Of a DNA stretch of 52,926 nt, positions 9,482 to 20,887 are shown piece by piece; the first letter of the stretch is position 1; the number at the start of each line of letters is the position of its first letter. The notes under the pieces are model-generated. The model did no database searches and was not told where the DNA came from. It was given only the letters and a program-made list of their open reading frames with translations. The DNA lies in the NCBI RefSeq assembly GCF_016905445.1, contig NZ_JAFEXF010000026.1:1-52926 (forward strand), written 5' to 3'. Origin of the DNA: Streptomyces sp. G44. GTDB lineage: Bacteria > Actinomycetota > Actinomycetes > Streptomycetales > Streptomycetaceae. Made by a program: the position numbers and the translations under genes.

Positions 9482-9599
9482 GTGGGGGCACTCCCTCGCT
9501 CGGCTCTGGGCCAGGAGGAGGGAGGCGGGCACACACGGGCGCGCCCGGGCAGGGCGGCGTACCGCGTCCACCGGCCCACTCCACGAGGCCCGGACGGTC

Positions 9600-9740
9600 G
9601 GCACCCGGGCCGGGTGGCGCGGGTGCACTGTCGGCAGGTCCTCGGACTCCATGTACGCCAAAAGCGCACACATGCACCGTTGCGGGACAGTTCCGGACTT
9701 GCACCGGATTCCCCTGCGGCGACAGCGAGCACGAGCATAC
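9600..9740 (-). ncRNA. cobalamin (B12) riboswitch in the nrdAB leader
   Basis: Read on the minus strand, the leader contains the conserved core GGGAATCCGGTGCAAGTCC...CCCGCAACGGTG (9675-9714) and then the B12 box AGTCCGAGGACCTGCC (9633-9648), in the correct order and spacing for the AdoCbl-riboswitch family. The distal boundaries are approximate. The expression platform lies between here and the nrdA start: minus-strand CTCCCTC (9518-9524) is exactly complementary to the GAGGGAG ribosome-binding site (9491-9497). A B12 riboswitch has been reported for the Streptomyces nrdABS operon. The expected logic is that class Ia reductase is switched off when B12 allows the class II (NrdJ) enzyme to work. 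Confidence 0.93.
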
Positions 9741-9780
9741 ATCTTGTGTCGGGTTCCTGAGGCGGCCCCACATCTTGTGT
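9739..9780 (-). promoter_or_regulatory. pair of NrdR-like boxes upstream of the riboswitch
   Basis: Two identical 11-mers (ACATCTTGTGT on plus, ACACAAGATGT on minus) lie at 9739-9749 and 9770-9780, exactly 31 bp apart, about three helical turns. That is the characteristic tandem arrangement of NrdR boxes before ribonucleotide-reductase operons. They sit immediately upstream of the riboswitch, where the nrdA promoter should be. Confidence 0.75.
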
Positions 9781-9825
9781 CGGCTCCCGGCTCCCGAACC
9801 CGCCCGCGGGGGTGGTGCGTGGCGC

Positions 9826-10365
9826 CTAGAGCCTCAGCGCGTACGTCAGCAGCGGCACCGTATCGATCGGCCGCCAGTCGCGCTCGGGCGTACGGACGAA
9901 GCCGAGGCGCTCGTACAGCCGGTGGGCGGCGCGCATCGACGTCTGCGTGGACAGGACGAGCCCGGTGCGGCCCGCCTCCCTGGCGCGCCGCACGCACTCC
10001 CGTACGAGCGCCTCGCCGGCGCCCCGGCCGCGCGCCCCGGGGGAGACGGCCAGCATGCGGATCTCGGCCTCGCCGTCGCGTGCGATGTCGGCCATGGGAC
10101 CGCCGGAGGGGACGTAGGTGACGCAGCCGAGTGCGTTCCGTACCTTCCCGTCCGCCTCTGCCTCCGCCGCCACCTCCGCCACCAGGACTTCGGCCGCCGC
10201 CGCGCGCGCCGCCACGTCGCGCAGCACCTCCAGATAGGGGTCCTCCGCCCCGAAGTCCAGGTGCCCGCCGTCCAGATAGGCCTGTGCGGTGAGGGCGCCG
10301 AGGGCCTCGTACTCCTCGGGGCGGGCGTGTCTGATCACGAGGGCCGTCATGTTCGTCATGTCCAT
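9826..10365 (-). CDS. GNAT family N-acetyltransferase
   Basis: 179 residues. Transfers an acetyl group from acetyl-CoA to an amine; the substrate cannot be predicted. The acetyl-CoA loop is MLAVSPGARGRGAGEALVREC (Q/R-x-x-G-x-G/A form) near residues 98-118, followed by STQTSMRAAHRLYERLGFVRTPERDW, the usual motif B end of the fold. Starts at 10365, 10356 or 10347 are all possible (MDMTNMTALVIRHA); the longest is given. It stands alone between the nrdA leader and the mctP terminator. Confidence 0.85.
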   Translation of the reverse strand: MDMTNMTALVIRHARPEEYEALGALTAQAYLDGGHLDFGAEDPYLEVLRDVAARAAAAEVLVAEVAAEAEADGKVRNALGCVTYVPSGGPMADIARDGEAEIRMLAVSPGARGRGAGEALVRECVRRAREAGRTGLVLSTQTSMRAAHRLYERLGFVRTPERDWRPIDTVPLLTYALRL

Positions 10366-10396
10366 GAGGCGCAGTGTGCAACACGGGTACGACGAA

Positions 10397-10420
10397 GGGC
10401 CGCCGGTTTTCCGGCGGCCC
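10397..10420. terminator. hairpin terminator downstream of mctP
   Basis: Perfect 10-bp stem GGGCCGCCGG (10397-10406) / CCGGCGGCCC (10411-10420) closed by a TTTT loop, 25 bp after the mctP stop on the minus strand. Confidence 0.8.
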
Positions 10421-10444
10421 CTGTCGACGCGGAAAGGGCGGGGC

Positions 10445-12091
10445 TCAGTGCCCGGCGCCCGCGGTCGCCTTGGGCAGTTCCTCCATGACGCCGGGGTCGC
10501 CCGCGTCCGCGGTGTAGTCGCCGGGCGAGGTCTCGTCGATGCCCTCCGGGGCCTTCAGCGCCCTGAGGACGAAGGTGAGGACCACGGTGACGACGACGTT
10601 CAGGACGAACGCGGTGAGGCCGATGTGGCCGATCTCGCCGATGCCCGGGATCGTGTCCGAGGAGCCGCCGAAGTGCTTCTGCGTCGGCGAGGCGACGCCG
10701 TACGCGGCCAGCGTGCCGTAGACCATGCCGACCGCCCAGCCGGCGAGCAGCGCCCAGCGGTGGAACCAGCGCGTGAACAGGCCGCCGACCAGCGCGGGCA
10801 TCGTCTGGAGGATCCAGATGCCGCCGAGCAGCTGGAAGTTGATCGCGACGGTCTTGTCCATGGTGAGGACGAAGACGAGCGCGCCGACCTTCACCAGCAG
10901 CGAGACCAGCTTGGAGACCTTGGTCTCCTGCGCGGGGGTCGCGTCGGGCCTGATGAAGTCCTTGTAGATGTTGCGGGTGAAGAGGTTCGCGGCCGCGATC
11001 GACATGATGGCCGCCGGGACCAGCGCGCCGATGCCGATGGCCGCGAAGGCCACGCCCGTGAACCAGTCGGGGAACATGTCCTCGAACAGCTGCGGGATCG
11101 CCAGCTGGCCGTTCTCCACCTTGATCCCGGCCGCGATCGCCATGAAGCCGAGCAGGGCGAGCAGTCCGAGCATCAGCGAGTACAGCGGCAGGATCGTGGT
11201 GTTGCGGCGGATCACGTCACGGCTCTTGGACGAGAGCGTCGCGGTGATCGAGTGCGGGTACATGAACAGCGCGAGCGCCGAGCCGAGCGCGAGCGTGGCG
11301 TAGGTCCACTGCCCCGCCTCGGCGGGCGCGAGCGCCCCGCGCGGCTTGTCGGTCGCCGGGTTGGTCTGCGCGAAGGCGTCGCCCGCCTTGGCGAAGATGT
11401 CGTCGAAGCCGCCCAGCTTGATCGGGATGTAGATGATCGCGACGACGATGACGAGATAGATCAGGCCGTCCTTCACGAACGCGATCAGCGCGGGCGCGCG
11501 CAGCCCCGACGAGTAGGTGTACGCGGCGAGCACCGCGAAGGCGATCAGGAGCGGCAGGTCCTTGATGAACCAGTTGGTGTCCGGGCCGCCGCCGATGCCC
11601 ATGACGTCCAGGACGGCCTGGATGCCGACCAGTTGGAGCGCGATGTAGGGCATGGTGGCGAGGATGCCGGTGACCGCGACGGCCAGCGAGAGCCCCTTCG
11701 AGCCGAAGCGCCCGCGCACGAAGTCCGAGGTCGTCACATAGCCGTGCTTGTGCGAGACCGACCACAGGCGCGGCAGGAAGGTGAAGATCAGCGGATAGAC
11801 GAGGATCGTGTACGGCACCGCGAAGAACCCGGCCGCGCCCGCCGCGTAGATCGCCGCCGGGACGGCCACGAAGGTGTACGCCGTGTAGAGGTCGCCGCCG
11901 AGCAGGAACCACGTGACCCAGGTGCCGAACGACCGGCCGCCGAGGCCCCATTCGTCCAGGCTCTGGTCGTTCTCGGCCTTGCGCCAGCGGGCGGCCAGGA
12001 AGCCCATGACCGTGACGGCCAGGAAGAAGAAGATGAAGACGCCGAGCGCGACGCCGTTGACACCGCCGGTGCCTGATGCGAGCACGTTCAC
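10445..12091 (-). CDS. mctP: monocarboxylate/acetate uptake permease, sodium:solute symporter family
   Basis: 548 residues with about 13 hydrophobic segments, the usual length and topology of SSS-family symporters that import acetate, pyruvate or propionate with a cation. The N-terminal GVFIFFFLAVTVMGFLAARW helix and the GGRSFGTWVTWFLLGGDLYTAY stretch are typical of the MctP/MctC branch. The start overlaps the stop of the DUF3311 gene by 4 nt, the fixed pairing seen for these permeases. The acidic soluble C-terminus (ETSPGDYTADAGDPG) is probably cytoplasmic. The exact substrate is inferred from the family, not shown here. Confidence 0.88.
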   Translation of the reverse strand: MNVLASGTGGVNGVALGVFIFFFLAVTVMGFLAARWRKAENDQSLDEWGLGGRSFGTWVTWFLLGGDLYTAYTFVAVPAAIYAAGAAGFFAVPYTILVYPLIFTFLPRLWSVSHKHGYVTTSDFVRGRFGSKGLSLAVAVTGILATMPYIALQLVGIQAVLDVMGIGGGPDTNWFIKDLPLLIAFAVLAAYTYSSGLRAPALIAFVKDGLIYLVIVVAIIYIPIKLGGFDDIFAKAGDAFAQTNPATDKPRGALAPAEAGQWTYATLALGSALALFMYPHSITATLSSKSRDVIRRNTTILPLYSLMLGLLALLGFMAIAAGIKVENGQLAIPQLFEDMFPDWFTGVAFAAIGIGALVPAAIMSIAAANLFTRNIYKDFIRPDATPAQETKVSKLVSLLVKVGALVFVLTMDKTVAINFQLLGGIWILQTMPALVGGLFTRWFHRWALLAGWAVGMVYGTLAAYGVASPTQKHFGGSSDTIPGIGEIGHIGLTAFVLNVVVTVVLTFVLRALKAPEGIDETSPGDYTADAGDPGVMEELPKATAGAGH

Positions 12092-12357
12092 CGGGCCACG
12101 CCTTCCTCGGCGCGCAGGGCCTCGCGGGCGCGCTGGTCACGCTGCCACAGCTTGTACGCGATCATCGTGAGCAGCGTGGAGATGAGCACCCACAGCATCT
12201 GGTACCAGTAGAAGAACGGGATGCCGATGAGGGTCGGTTCGATCCTCGCGTACGAACTCACCCAGAGCATGGCCACGAACGGCGCGACGAGGCAGGCCGC
12301 GATGACCACGCGGACCGGCGTGACCACCGGTCTGTTCACTTCAGGCGCATCTGACAT
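12088..12357 (-). CDS. DUF3311 small membrane protein, permease partner
   Basis: 89 residues from ATG 12357, chosen because GAGGGAACGGAG precedes it; a GTG at 12378 adds 7 residues but has no good ribosome-binding site. Two transmembrane helices (VVIAACLVAPFVAMLWVSSYA and FFYWYQMLWVLISTLLTMIAYKLW) with a short charged tail. DUF3311 proteins are typically encoded directly before an SSS-type permease and are thought to assist it, much as YjcH accompanies ActP. The ATGA overlap with mctP supports a paired role. Confidence 0.85.
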   Translation of the reverse strand: MSDAPEVNRPVVTPVRVVIAACLVAPFVAMLWVSSYARIEPTLIGIPFFYWYQMLWVLISTLLTMIAYKLWQRDQRAREALRAEEGVAR

Positions 12358-12431
12358 GTCGCGGCTCCGTTCCCTCACTCATCCCATGTGCAACGTGCGG
12401 GAAATCTAAGCCACGGTCTCGCGCCATGGAA

Positions 12432-12455
12432 CCCCTGTCCGCATAACGGACGGGG
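12432..12455. terminator. hairpin between ybdD and the DUF3311 gene
   Basis: CCCCTGTCCG (12432-12441) can pair with CGGACGGGG (12447-12455), one bulged base, around a short ATAA-containing loop. It sits in the ~120-bp gap between the two carbon-uptake gene pairs and could be a terminator or processing site that separates them. Confidence 0.5.
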
Positions 12456-12477
12456 TGCGAAGTGCCGACATGCCTGC

Positions 12478-12671
12478 TCAGCAGCAGCGGAACCCCTGCC
12501 GGGGGTCCGACTCCTGACGTTCTGTCCGCATGCGCTCAAAGGCTCTGCGGCTGGGGACCGTTGCCGCCGGGTGGTCCTTGCGGACGTGCGCCACATACCG
12601 CTCGTACGCCGACTCGTCGGTCAGCTCGCGGACGTACCACCGCATCCAGCGCACACCGCGCAGCAGCCACG

Positions 12672-12675
<4 letters not shown>
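12478..12675 (-). CDS. YbdD/YjiX family protein (CstA partner)
   Basis: 65 residues. Small soluble DUF466 protein that accompanies CstA/BtsT-type transporters; it carries the family signature KDHPAATVPSRRAFERMRTE. Start ATG at 12675 overlaps the cstA stop (ATGA). Members of this family are required with CstA for peptide or pyruvate uptake in enteric bacteria; the same is assumed here. The C-terminus ends in CC, which is unusual and might bind metal, but nothing firm can be said. Confidence 0.88.
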
Positions 12676-14804
<2,129 letters not shown>

Positions 14805-14887
14805 CGGGTCGTCCTCCCGTTCACCGTGCGATGACGGGAGGAACGTAGAGCAGGGAGGTGATCCGCGCCAGACCCCCGGAGCGCGGG

Positions 14888-15808
<921 letters not shown>

Positions 15809-15866
15809 TCAGGTGTCGGTCCGATAACGGACGCGACAGCCCTTCTTATACACCCTTGACACCCCT

Positions 15867-15906
15867 AAAGGTCTAGGCCAAGCTCCCCGTACTGGTCTAC
15901 ACCATT
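15867..15906. promoter_or_regulatory. two dre operators (DasR sites) upstream of dasA
   Basis: AAAGGTCTAGGCCAAG (15867-15882) and ACTGGTCTACACCATT (15891-15906) both resemble the palindromic DasR consensus ACTGGTCTAGACCACT; the second differs mainly at the right arm. They lie 90-130 bp before the dasA start, 24 bp centre to centre, in the dasR-dasA intergenic region, and can therefore also serve dasR autoregulation. Confidence 0.88.
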
Positions 15907-15995
15907 AAAGACCAGGTTCCAGTCCCACGGGCAGATCTCGGTCCATTCGGTCGCTGCGGGTGGGGGGTTGACTGGCATCCCTTGAGGAGGGTGAC

Positions 15996-17270
15996 GTGAA
16001 GCGCAAGCTCATAGCGGCCATCGGTGTCGCGGGCATGTTGGTCTCGGTCGCGGCCTGCGGCGGTGACGACGGGGACAAGAAGTCCGGCGGTGCCGACGGC
16101 TTCAAGGGCGAGACGCTGACGCTCTGGGCGATGGACGGTTCGACGCCGGACAAGTGGCAGAAGGATGTCACGGCGGCCTTCGAGAAGAAGACCGGCGCGA
16201 AGCTGAAGTTCGAGGTCCAGCAGTGGAACGGCATCCAGCAGAAGCTGACCACGGCCCTCTCCGAGGAGAACCCGCCGGACGTCTTCGAGATCGGCAACAC
16301 CCAGACCGCCGCGTACGCCAAGACGGGCGGCCTCGCCGAGCTGGGTGACCTCAAGGAGTCGATCGGCGCCGACTGGACCGAGTCGATGAACAAGGCCTCG
16401 GTCATCGACGGCAAGCAGTACGCCGCCCCGTGGTTCGTCCTCAACCGCGTCGTGATCTACAACAAGAAGATCTGGGCCGAAGCCGGCATCAAGGACACCC
16501 CCAAGACCCGCGAGGAGTTCCTCAAGGACCTCAAGCAGATCGGGGCGAAGACCGACGCCGAGCCGATCTACATGCCGGGCCAGTTCTGGTACCACTTCGT
16601 CGGCCTGACCATCGGTGAGGGCGCCGAGCTGGTCAAGAAGGACGGCGACAAGTACGTCTCCAACCTGGCCGACCCCAAGGTCGCCAAGGCCATGAAGACG
16701 TACCAGGAGTTCCAGAAGCTCTCCAAGGCCCCCAAGAACAAGGACGAGGCCACCCCGCAGCAGGGCGAGGTCTTCGGCAAGGGCAAGACCGCCACGTTCA
16801 TCGGCATGCCGTGGGAGGCGGACCTCGCGATCAAGACGGACAAGAAGATCGCGAAGGACATCGGCTACTTCACGATCCCCGGCGCCACGGCCGACAAGCC
16901 CGAGGGCGTCTTCCTCGGCGGCTCCAACCTCGCCGTCGCCGCGACCAGCAAGAAGCAGGAGCTGGCCAAGGAGTTCCTGAAGATCGCGCTGTCCGACAAG
17001 TTCGAGGGCCAGTTCGCCAAGGAAGGCGGCGTCATCCCGAACAAGGAGTCGCTGGAGTCCGCCCTCCAGGGCAACCCGGCCGCCAAGGCCATGACCCCGG
17101 CCACCCCCGGCGGCGGCATCACCCCGCTGATCCCGGAGTGGGGCGCGGTCGAGAACCCGCCGAACCCGATCAAGAACTACATGACCGCGGTCCTCAACGG
17201 TAAGTCGCCTGCCGCCGCCGCCGAGCAGGTCGAGGGCGAGCTGAACAAGCGCCTGTCGCAGAAGCAGTAA
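15996..17270 (+). CDS. dasA: DasA, chitobiose-binding lipoprotein of the ABC importer
   Basis: 424 residues. Extracellular solute-binding protein (family 1) that delivers N,N'-diacetylchitobiose to DasBC. The N-terminus KRKLIAAIGVAGMLVSVAAC is a type II signal peptide with a lipobox ending at Cys21, so the mature protein is membrane-anchored. LTLWAMDGSTPDKWQKDV and the DVFEIGNTQTAAYAKTG stretch are typical of sugar-binding proteins. A GAGGAGG ribosome-binding site precedes the ATG. Controlled by DasR through the two upstream dre sites. The ATPase for this importer (MsiK, shared) is not encoded here. Confidence 0.96.
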   Translation: MKRKLIAAIGVAGMLVSVAACGGDDGDKKSGGADGFKGETLTLWAMDGSTPDKWQKDVTAAFEKKTGAKLKFEVQQWNGIQQKLTTALSEENPPDVFEIGNTQTAAYAKTGGLAELGDLKESIGADWTESMNKASVIDGKQYAAPWFVLNRVVIYNKKIWAEAGIKDTPKTREEFLKDLKQIGAKTDAEPIYMPGQFWYHFVGLTIGEGAELVKKDGDKYVSNLADPKVAKAMKTYQEFQKLSKAPKNKDEATPQQGEVFGKGKTATFIGMPWEADLAIKTDKKIAKDIGYFTIPGATADKPEGVFLGGSNLAVAATSKKQELAKEFLKIALSDKFEGQFAKEGGVIPNKESLESALQGNPAAKAMTPATPGGGITPLIPEWGAVENPPNPIKNYMTAVLNGKSPAAAAEQVEGELNKRLSQKQ

Positions 17271-17368
17271 ACGGCACCTCCCTTGCCGGGGGCGGCGGGT
17301 GAAGCGCCCTCGCCGCCCCCGGCACACCTCTGCGTACCGCCGCGATGCCCACGAAAGAGATGGCGAGC

Positions 17369-18358
17369 ATGACCGTGCAGAAGACCGAACGGCCGCCCTC
17401 CGGCCCGACGGAGGTGCAGACACCGGACGGCGGACCACGACCACGTGGCCCGCGCGCGACCCCAGGGCGTCTCGCCGGCCTGACGCCCTATCTGCTCCTG
17501 GCCCCCGCGATCGTCGCCACCGTGCTGCTGCTCGGCTGGCCGCTGGTCAACAACGGGATGCTGTCGTTCCAGAACCTCAACATGCGGCAGTTCATCCTGC
17601 ACCTGACCGAGTGGAACGGGTTCGACAACTACAAGGAGGTCCTCACCGGCGAGGACTTCTGGCGGGTCACCGGCCGCTCGGTCGCCTTCACCGCCGCCAA
17701 CGTCGTACTGATCATGATCCTCGGTACGCTCGTCGGCCTGCTGCTCGCACGGCTCGGCCGCAAGATGCGCACCCTGCTCATGGTCGGGCTGGTCCTCGCC
17801 TGGGCGATGCCCGTCGTCGCGTCGACCACCGTCTACCAGTGGCTGTTCGCACAGCGTTTCGGCGTCATCAACTGGGTACTCGCCAAGGTCGGCTTCGAGT
17901 CGATGGCCGACCACGACTGGCTGGCCACGCAGTACTCGACCTTCTTCGTGGTGCTGCTCCTGATCGTCTGGCAGTCGATCCCCTTCGTGGCGATCAACCT
18001 CTACGCCGCCACGACGACCATCCCCAAGGAGCTGTACGAGGCCGCCTCGCTGGACGGCGCCGGGGCCTGGAAGCAGTTCACCTCGGTCACCATGCCGTAC
18101 CTGCGCCCCTTCCTCTACGCCACGACGTTCCTGGAGATCATCTGGGTCTTCAAGGCGTTCGTGCAGGTCTTCACCCTCAACGAGGGCGGCCCCGACCGGC
18201 TCACCGAGATCCTGCCCGTCTACGCCTACATCGAGGGCATGGGCAACCAGCACTTCGGCATGGGCGCGGCGATCGCGCTGCTCACCATCGTCATCCTGCT
18301 GGCCATCACCTCGTACTACCTGCGGATCGTGCTCAAGCAAGAGGAGGACGAGCTGTGA
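17369..18358 (+). CDS. dasB: DasB, chitobiose ABC transporter permease
   Basis: 329 residues from ATG 17369 (AGAG upstream); an in-frame ATG at 17345 would add 8 residues but lacks a ribosome-binding site. Six transmembrane segments preceded by a ~35-residue Pro/Arg-rich cytosolic start. The MalF-type EAA loop that contacts the shared ATPase is seen as ELYEAASLDGAGAWKQFTSVTMPYLRP near residues 225-251. Lies 98 bp after dasA, a gap with a GC-rich hairpin-forming sequence that may stabilise the dasA part of the message, and overlaps dasC (GTGA). Confidence 0.94.
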   Translation: MTVQKTERPPSGPTEVQTPDGGPRPRGPRATPGRLAGLTPYLLLAPAIVATVLLLGWPLVNNGMLSFQNLNMRQFILHLTEWNGFDNYKEVLTGEDFWRVTGRSVAFTAANVVLIMILGTLVGLLLARLGRKMRTLLMVGLVLAWAMPVVASTTVYQWLFAQRFGVINWVLAKVGFESMADHDWLATQYSTFFVVLLLIVWQSIPFVAINLYAATTTIPKELYEAASLDGAGAWKQFTSVTMPYLRPFLYATTFLEIIWVFKAFVQVFTLNEGGPDRLTEILPVYAYIEGMGNQHFGMGAAIALLTIVILLAITSYYLRIVLKQEEDEL

Positions 18359-19185
18359 AGCGCTCGCCGCTGGGCCGGATCTGGCCCAACCTGACCGCCG
18401 TCGTCCTCTTCCTCGTCTTCGTCTTCCCCGTCTACTGGATGTTCGCCACGGCCTTCAAGCCGACCGGCGACATCATCAGCGAGAACCCGGTCTGGTTCCC
18501 GACCGACGCCACGTTCGAACACTTCAAGACGGCCATGGACGCCGACCACTTCTGGACCATGGTCGGCAACTCGATCACCGTCACGGTCTGCGCCGTCGTC
18601 TTCTCGCTCATCATCGGCGTCACCGCGGCCTTCGCCCTCGCCCGGATGCGCTTCAAGGGCCGGCGCGGCTTCATCATCGGCTTCATGCTGGCGCAGATGG
18701 CGCCCTGGGAAGTCATGGTCATCGCGATCTACATGATCGTGCGCGACGCCGACATGCTGAACAGCCTGATCCCCCTCACCCTCTTCTACATGGTGATGAT
18801 CCTCCCCTTCACCCTCCTGACGCTGCGCGGCTTCGTCGCCGCCGTGCCCAAGGAGCTGGAGGAATCCGCCATGGTCGACGGCTGCACGCGCATGCAGGCC
18901 TTCCGCCGGGTGATCCTGCCGCTGCTCGCACCGGGCCTGATGTCGACCTCGCTCTTCGGCTTCATCACCGCCTGGAACGAGTTCCCGCTGGTCCTCGTGC
19001 TCAACAAGGAAGCGGACGCCAAGACCCTGCCGGTGTGGCTCTCCAGCTTCCAGACCGCCTTCGGCGACGACTGGGGCGCCACCATGGCCGCGGCCTCGCT
19101 CTTCGCCCTCCCGATCCTGATCCTCTTCGTCTTCCTGCAACGCAGGGCCGTCAGCGGCCTCACCGACGGCGCAGTGAAGGGATAA
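18355..19185 (+). CDS. dasC: DasC, chitobiose ABC transporter permease
   Basis: 276 residues from GTG 18355, fixed by the GTGA overlap with the dasB stop. Six membrane helices; MalG-type EAA loop ELEESAMVDGCTRMQAFRRVILPLLAPG near residues 167-194. Forms the membrane channel with DasB. The longer open frame upstream is a shadow of dasB. dasD starts 6 bp after the stop, so dasABCD is a single operon. Confidence 0.94.
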   Translation: MKRSPLGRIWPNLTAVVLFLVFVFPVYWMFATAFKPTGDIISENPVWFPTDATFEHFKTAMDADHFWTMVGNSITVTVCAVVFSLIIGVTAAFALARMRFKGRRGFIIGFMLAQMAPWEVMVIAIYMIVRDADMLNSLIPLTLFYMVMILPFTLLTLRGFVAAVPKELEESAMVDGCTRMQAFRRVILPLLAPGLMSTSLFGFITAWNEFPLVLVLNKEADAKTLPVWLSSFQTAFGDDWGATMAAASLFALPILILFVFLQRRAVSGLTDGAVKG

Positions 19186-19191
19186 CGCGAC

Positions 19192-20781
19192 ATGACGACA
19201 CTTGCCACGCCTGCCTCCGGTGACGCGACACCTTCCGGTGGCGCGACGCCCGCCACTGGGGCGACCTCTGCCGCTGGGGCGATCTCCGCCGCTGGGGCGC
19301 TCTCCGCCAGTGACACCCTCACCCGGAACGCCCTGGCCGTCCTCCAGCCCGGCTTCGACGGCACCACCGCGCCGGACTGGGTGCGCCGCAGGATCGGCGA
19401 GGGCCTCGCCTCCGTCGGCCTGTTCGGGCGCAACGTCGAGACCGCCGAGCAGGTCGCCGCGCTCACCGCCCAGCTGCGGGCCGAACGCGAGGACCTCCTG
19501 GTCGCCATCGACGAGGAGAGCGGCGACGTCACCCGCCTGGAGGTGCGCACCGGCTCCTCCTACCCGGGCAACTTCGCCCTCGGCGCCGTCGACGACCCGG
19601 CGCTGACCCGCGAGGTGGCCGCCGACCTCGGCCGCCGGCTCGCGGCCTGCGGCATCAACTTCAACTGGGCCCCGTCGGCGGACGTCAACGCCAACCCGGA
19701 CAACCCCGTCATCGGCGTACGGTCCTTCGGCGCGGACCCGCGGCTCGTGGCCCGGCACACCGCCGCCTACGTCGAGGGCATGCAGTCGTCCGGCGTCGCG
19801 ACCTCCGCCAAGCACTTCCCCGGGCACGGCGACACGGCGATCGACTCGCACCACTCCGTGCCGGTCATCGACGTCGACCGGGACGTGCTGAACTCCCGCG
19901 ACCTCGCACCGTTCCGCGCCGCCCTCGCCGCCGGCACGCGCGCCGTGATGAGCGCCCACATCCTCGCCCCCGCCCTGGACCCGGAGAACCCGGGGACGGT
20001 CTCCCGCCGCATCCTCACCGACCTCCTGCGCGGGGAACTCGGCTACGACGGCCTGATCGTCACCGACGGCATGGACATGCAGGCCATCGCGGGCCGCTAC
20101 GGCTTCGAACGCGGCTGTGTCCTCGCCATCGCCGCGGGCGCCGACGCGATCTGTGTGGGCGGCGGCCCCTCCGACGAGGGAACGGTGCTGCGGCTGCGGG
20201 ACGCCTTCGTCGCGGCGGTGCGCTCGGGCGAACTGCCCGAGGAACGCCTCGCCGACGCGGCAAACCGCGTGCGGTCGCTGGCGAAGTGGACTTCGGTGTC
20301 GGGCGCGGCCGAGCGTTCGGGGGGCGCGCCCGACACCGGAATCGGCCTGGTGGCGGCCCGCCGCGCGCTGACGGTCACACGCGGCGAGACATATGCGGCC
20401 CCGGTCACCGAGGCGCCCTACGTCGCCACCTTCACGCCGCTCCCGAACATCGCGGTCGGCGACGAGACCCCGTGGGGCGTCACCGCCGAACTCGAACGCC
20501 GCCTCCCCGGCACGGCCTCCGGCAGCTTCTCCGGCGACGGCGCGGGCGCCGAGGCCCTCGCGGCGGCGGGGGAGCGCCGCATCGTGGCGGTGGTCCGCGA
20601 CGCGCACCGCCACGCGTGGATGTCCGCGGCGGTACGTACGCTCGTGACGTCCCGCCCGGACACCGTGGTGGTGGAGATGGGCGTCCCCCAGTCCGCCCCG
20701 ACCGGCGCCCTCCACATCGCGACGCGCGGCGCGGCCCGGGTCTGCGGCGAGGCGGCGGCCGAGGTAATCACCGGGGCCTGA
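19192..20781 (+). CDS. dasD: DasD, glycoside hydrolase family 3 beta-N-acetylglucosaminidase
   Basis: 529 residues. Cleaves imported chitobiose to GlcNAc inside the cell; no signal peptide is visible. GH3 motifs: K207-H208-F-P-G-H-G-D (the loop with the catalytic His typical of NagZ-type enzymes), DSHHSVPVID, and the nucleophile Asp292 in IVTDGMDM. The first ~45 residues are a low-complexity Ala/Thr/Ser/Gly tract built from repeats such as GATSAAGAISAAGALSA, likely a recent expansion and not part of the barrel. The region after ~400 is a smaller second domain. The gene ends against nagB with a very long hairpin. Confidence 0.92.
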   Translation: MTTLATPASGDATPSGGATPATGATSAAGAISAAGALSASDTLTRNALAVLQPGFDGTTAPDWVRRRIGEGLASVGLFGRNVETAEQVAALTAQLRAEREDLLVAIDEESGDVTRLEVRTGSSYPGNFALGAVDDPALTREVAADLGRRLAACGINFNWAPSADVNANPDNPVIGVRSFGADPRLVARHTAAYVEGMQSSGVATSAKHFPGHGDTAIDSHHSVPVIDVDRDVLNSRDLAPFRAALAAGTRAVMSAHILAPALDPENPGTVSRRILTDLLRGELGYDGLIVTDGMDMQAIAGRYGFERGCVLAIAAGADAICVGGGPSDEGTVLRLRDAFVAAVRSGELPEERLADAANRVRSLAKWTSVSGAAERSGGAPDTGIGLVAARRALTVTRGETYAAPVTEAPYVATFTPLPNIAVGDETPWGVTAELERRLPGTASGSFSGDGAGAEALAAAGERRIVAVVRDAHRHAWMSAAVRTLVTSRPDTVVVEMGVPQSAPTGALHIATRGAARVCGEAAAEVITGA

Positions 20782-20789
20782 CCCCCCCC

Positions 20790-20845
20790 GGAGCGCGTGC
20801 CGAAGGGGCGCCCCCGACCGGGGGCGCCCCTTCGGCACGCGCTCC
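20790..20845. terminator. 27-bp perfect inverted repeat, bidirectional terminator
   Basis: Bases 20790-20816 are the exact reverse complement of 20819-20845, separated by only two bases; the hairpin would use a slightly larger loop. It fills the gap between the convergent dasD and nagB genes and would stop transcription from both sides. Confidence 0.88.
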
Positions 20846-20887
20846 GGAGGCACGTACGGCTCCGTCACGTACGGGCCGACGGCGCCC

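Noticed and set aside
9482..10384. N-terminal extension of nrdA through the leader
   Set aside because: The frame is open, but the region holds the riboswitch core, B12 box and NrdR boxes, and overlaps the GNAT gene; composition is not coding.
20790..20845. Insertion-sequence terminal inverted repeat
   Set aside because: Arms are 2 bp apart between convergent genes with no transposase, so it is a terminator.
18316..20868. 850-codon minus-strand frame opposite dasC/dasD
   Set aside because: Entirely antisense to two recognised genes, with Gly/Arg/Ala-rich composition and no motif.
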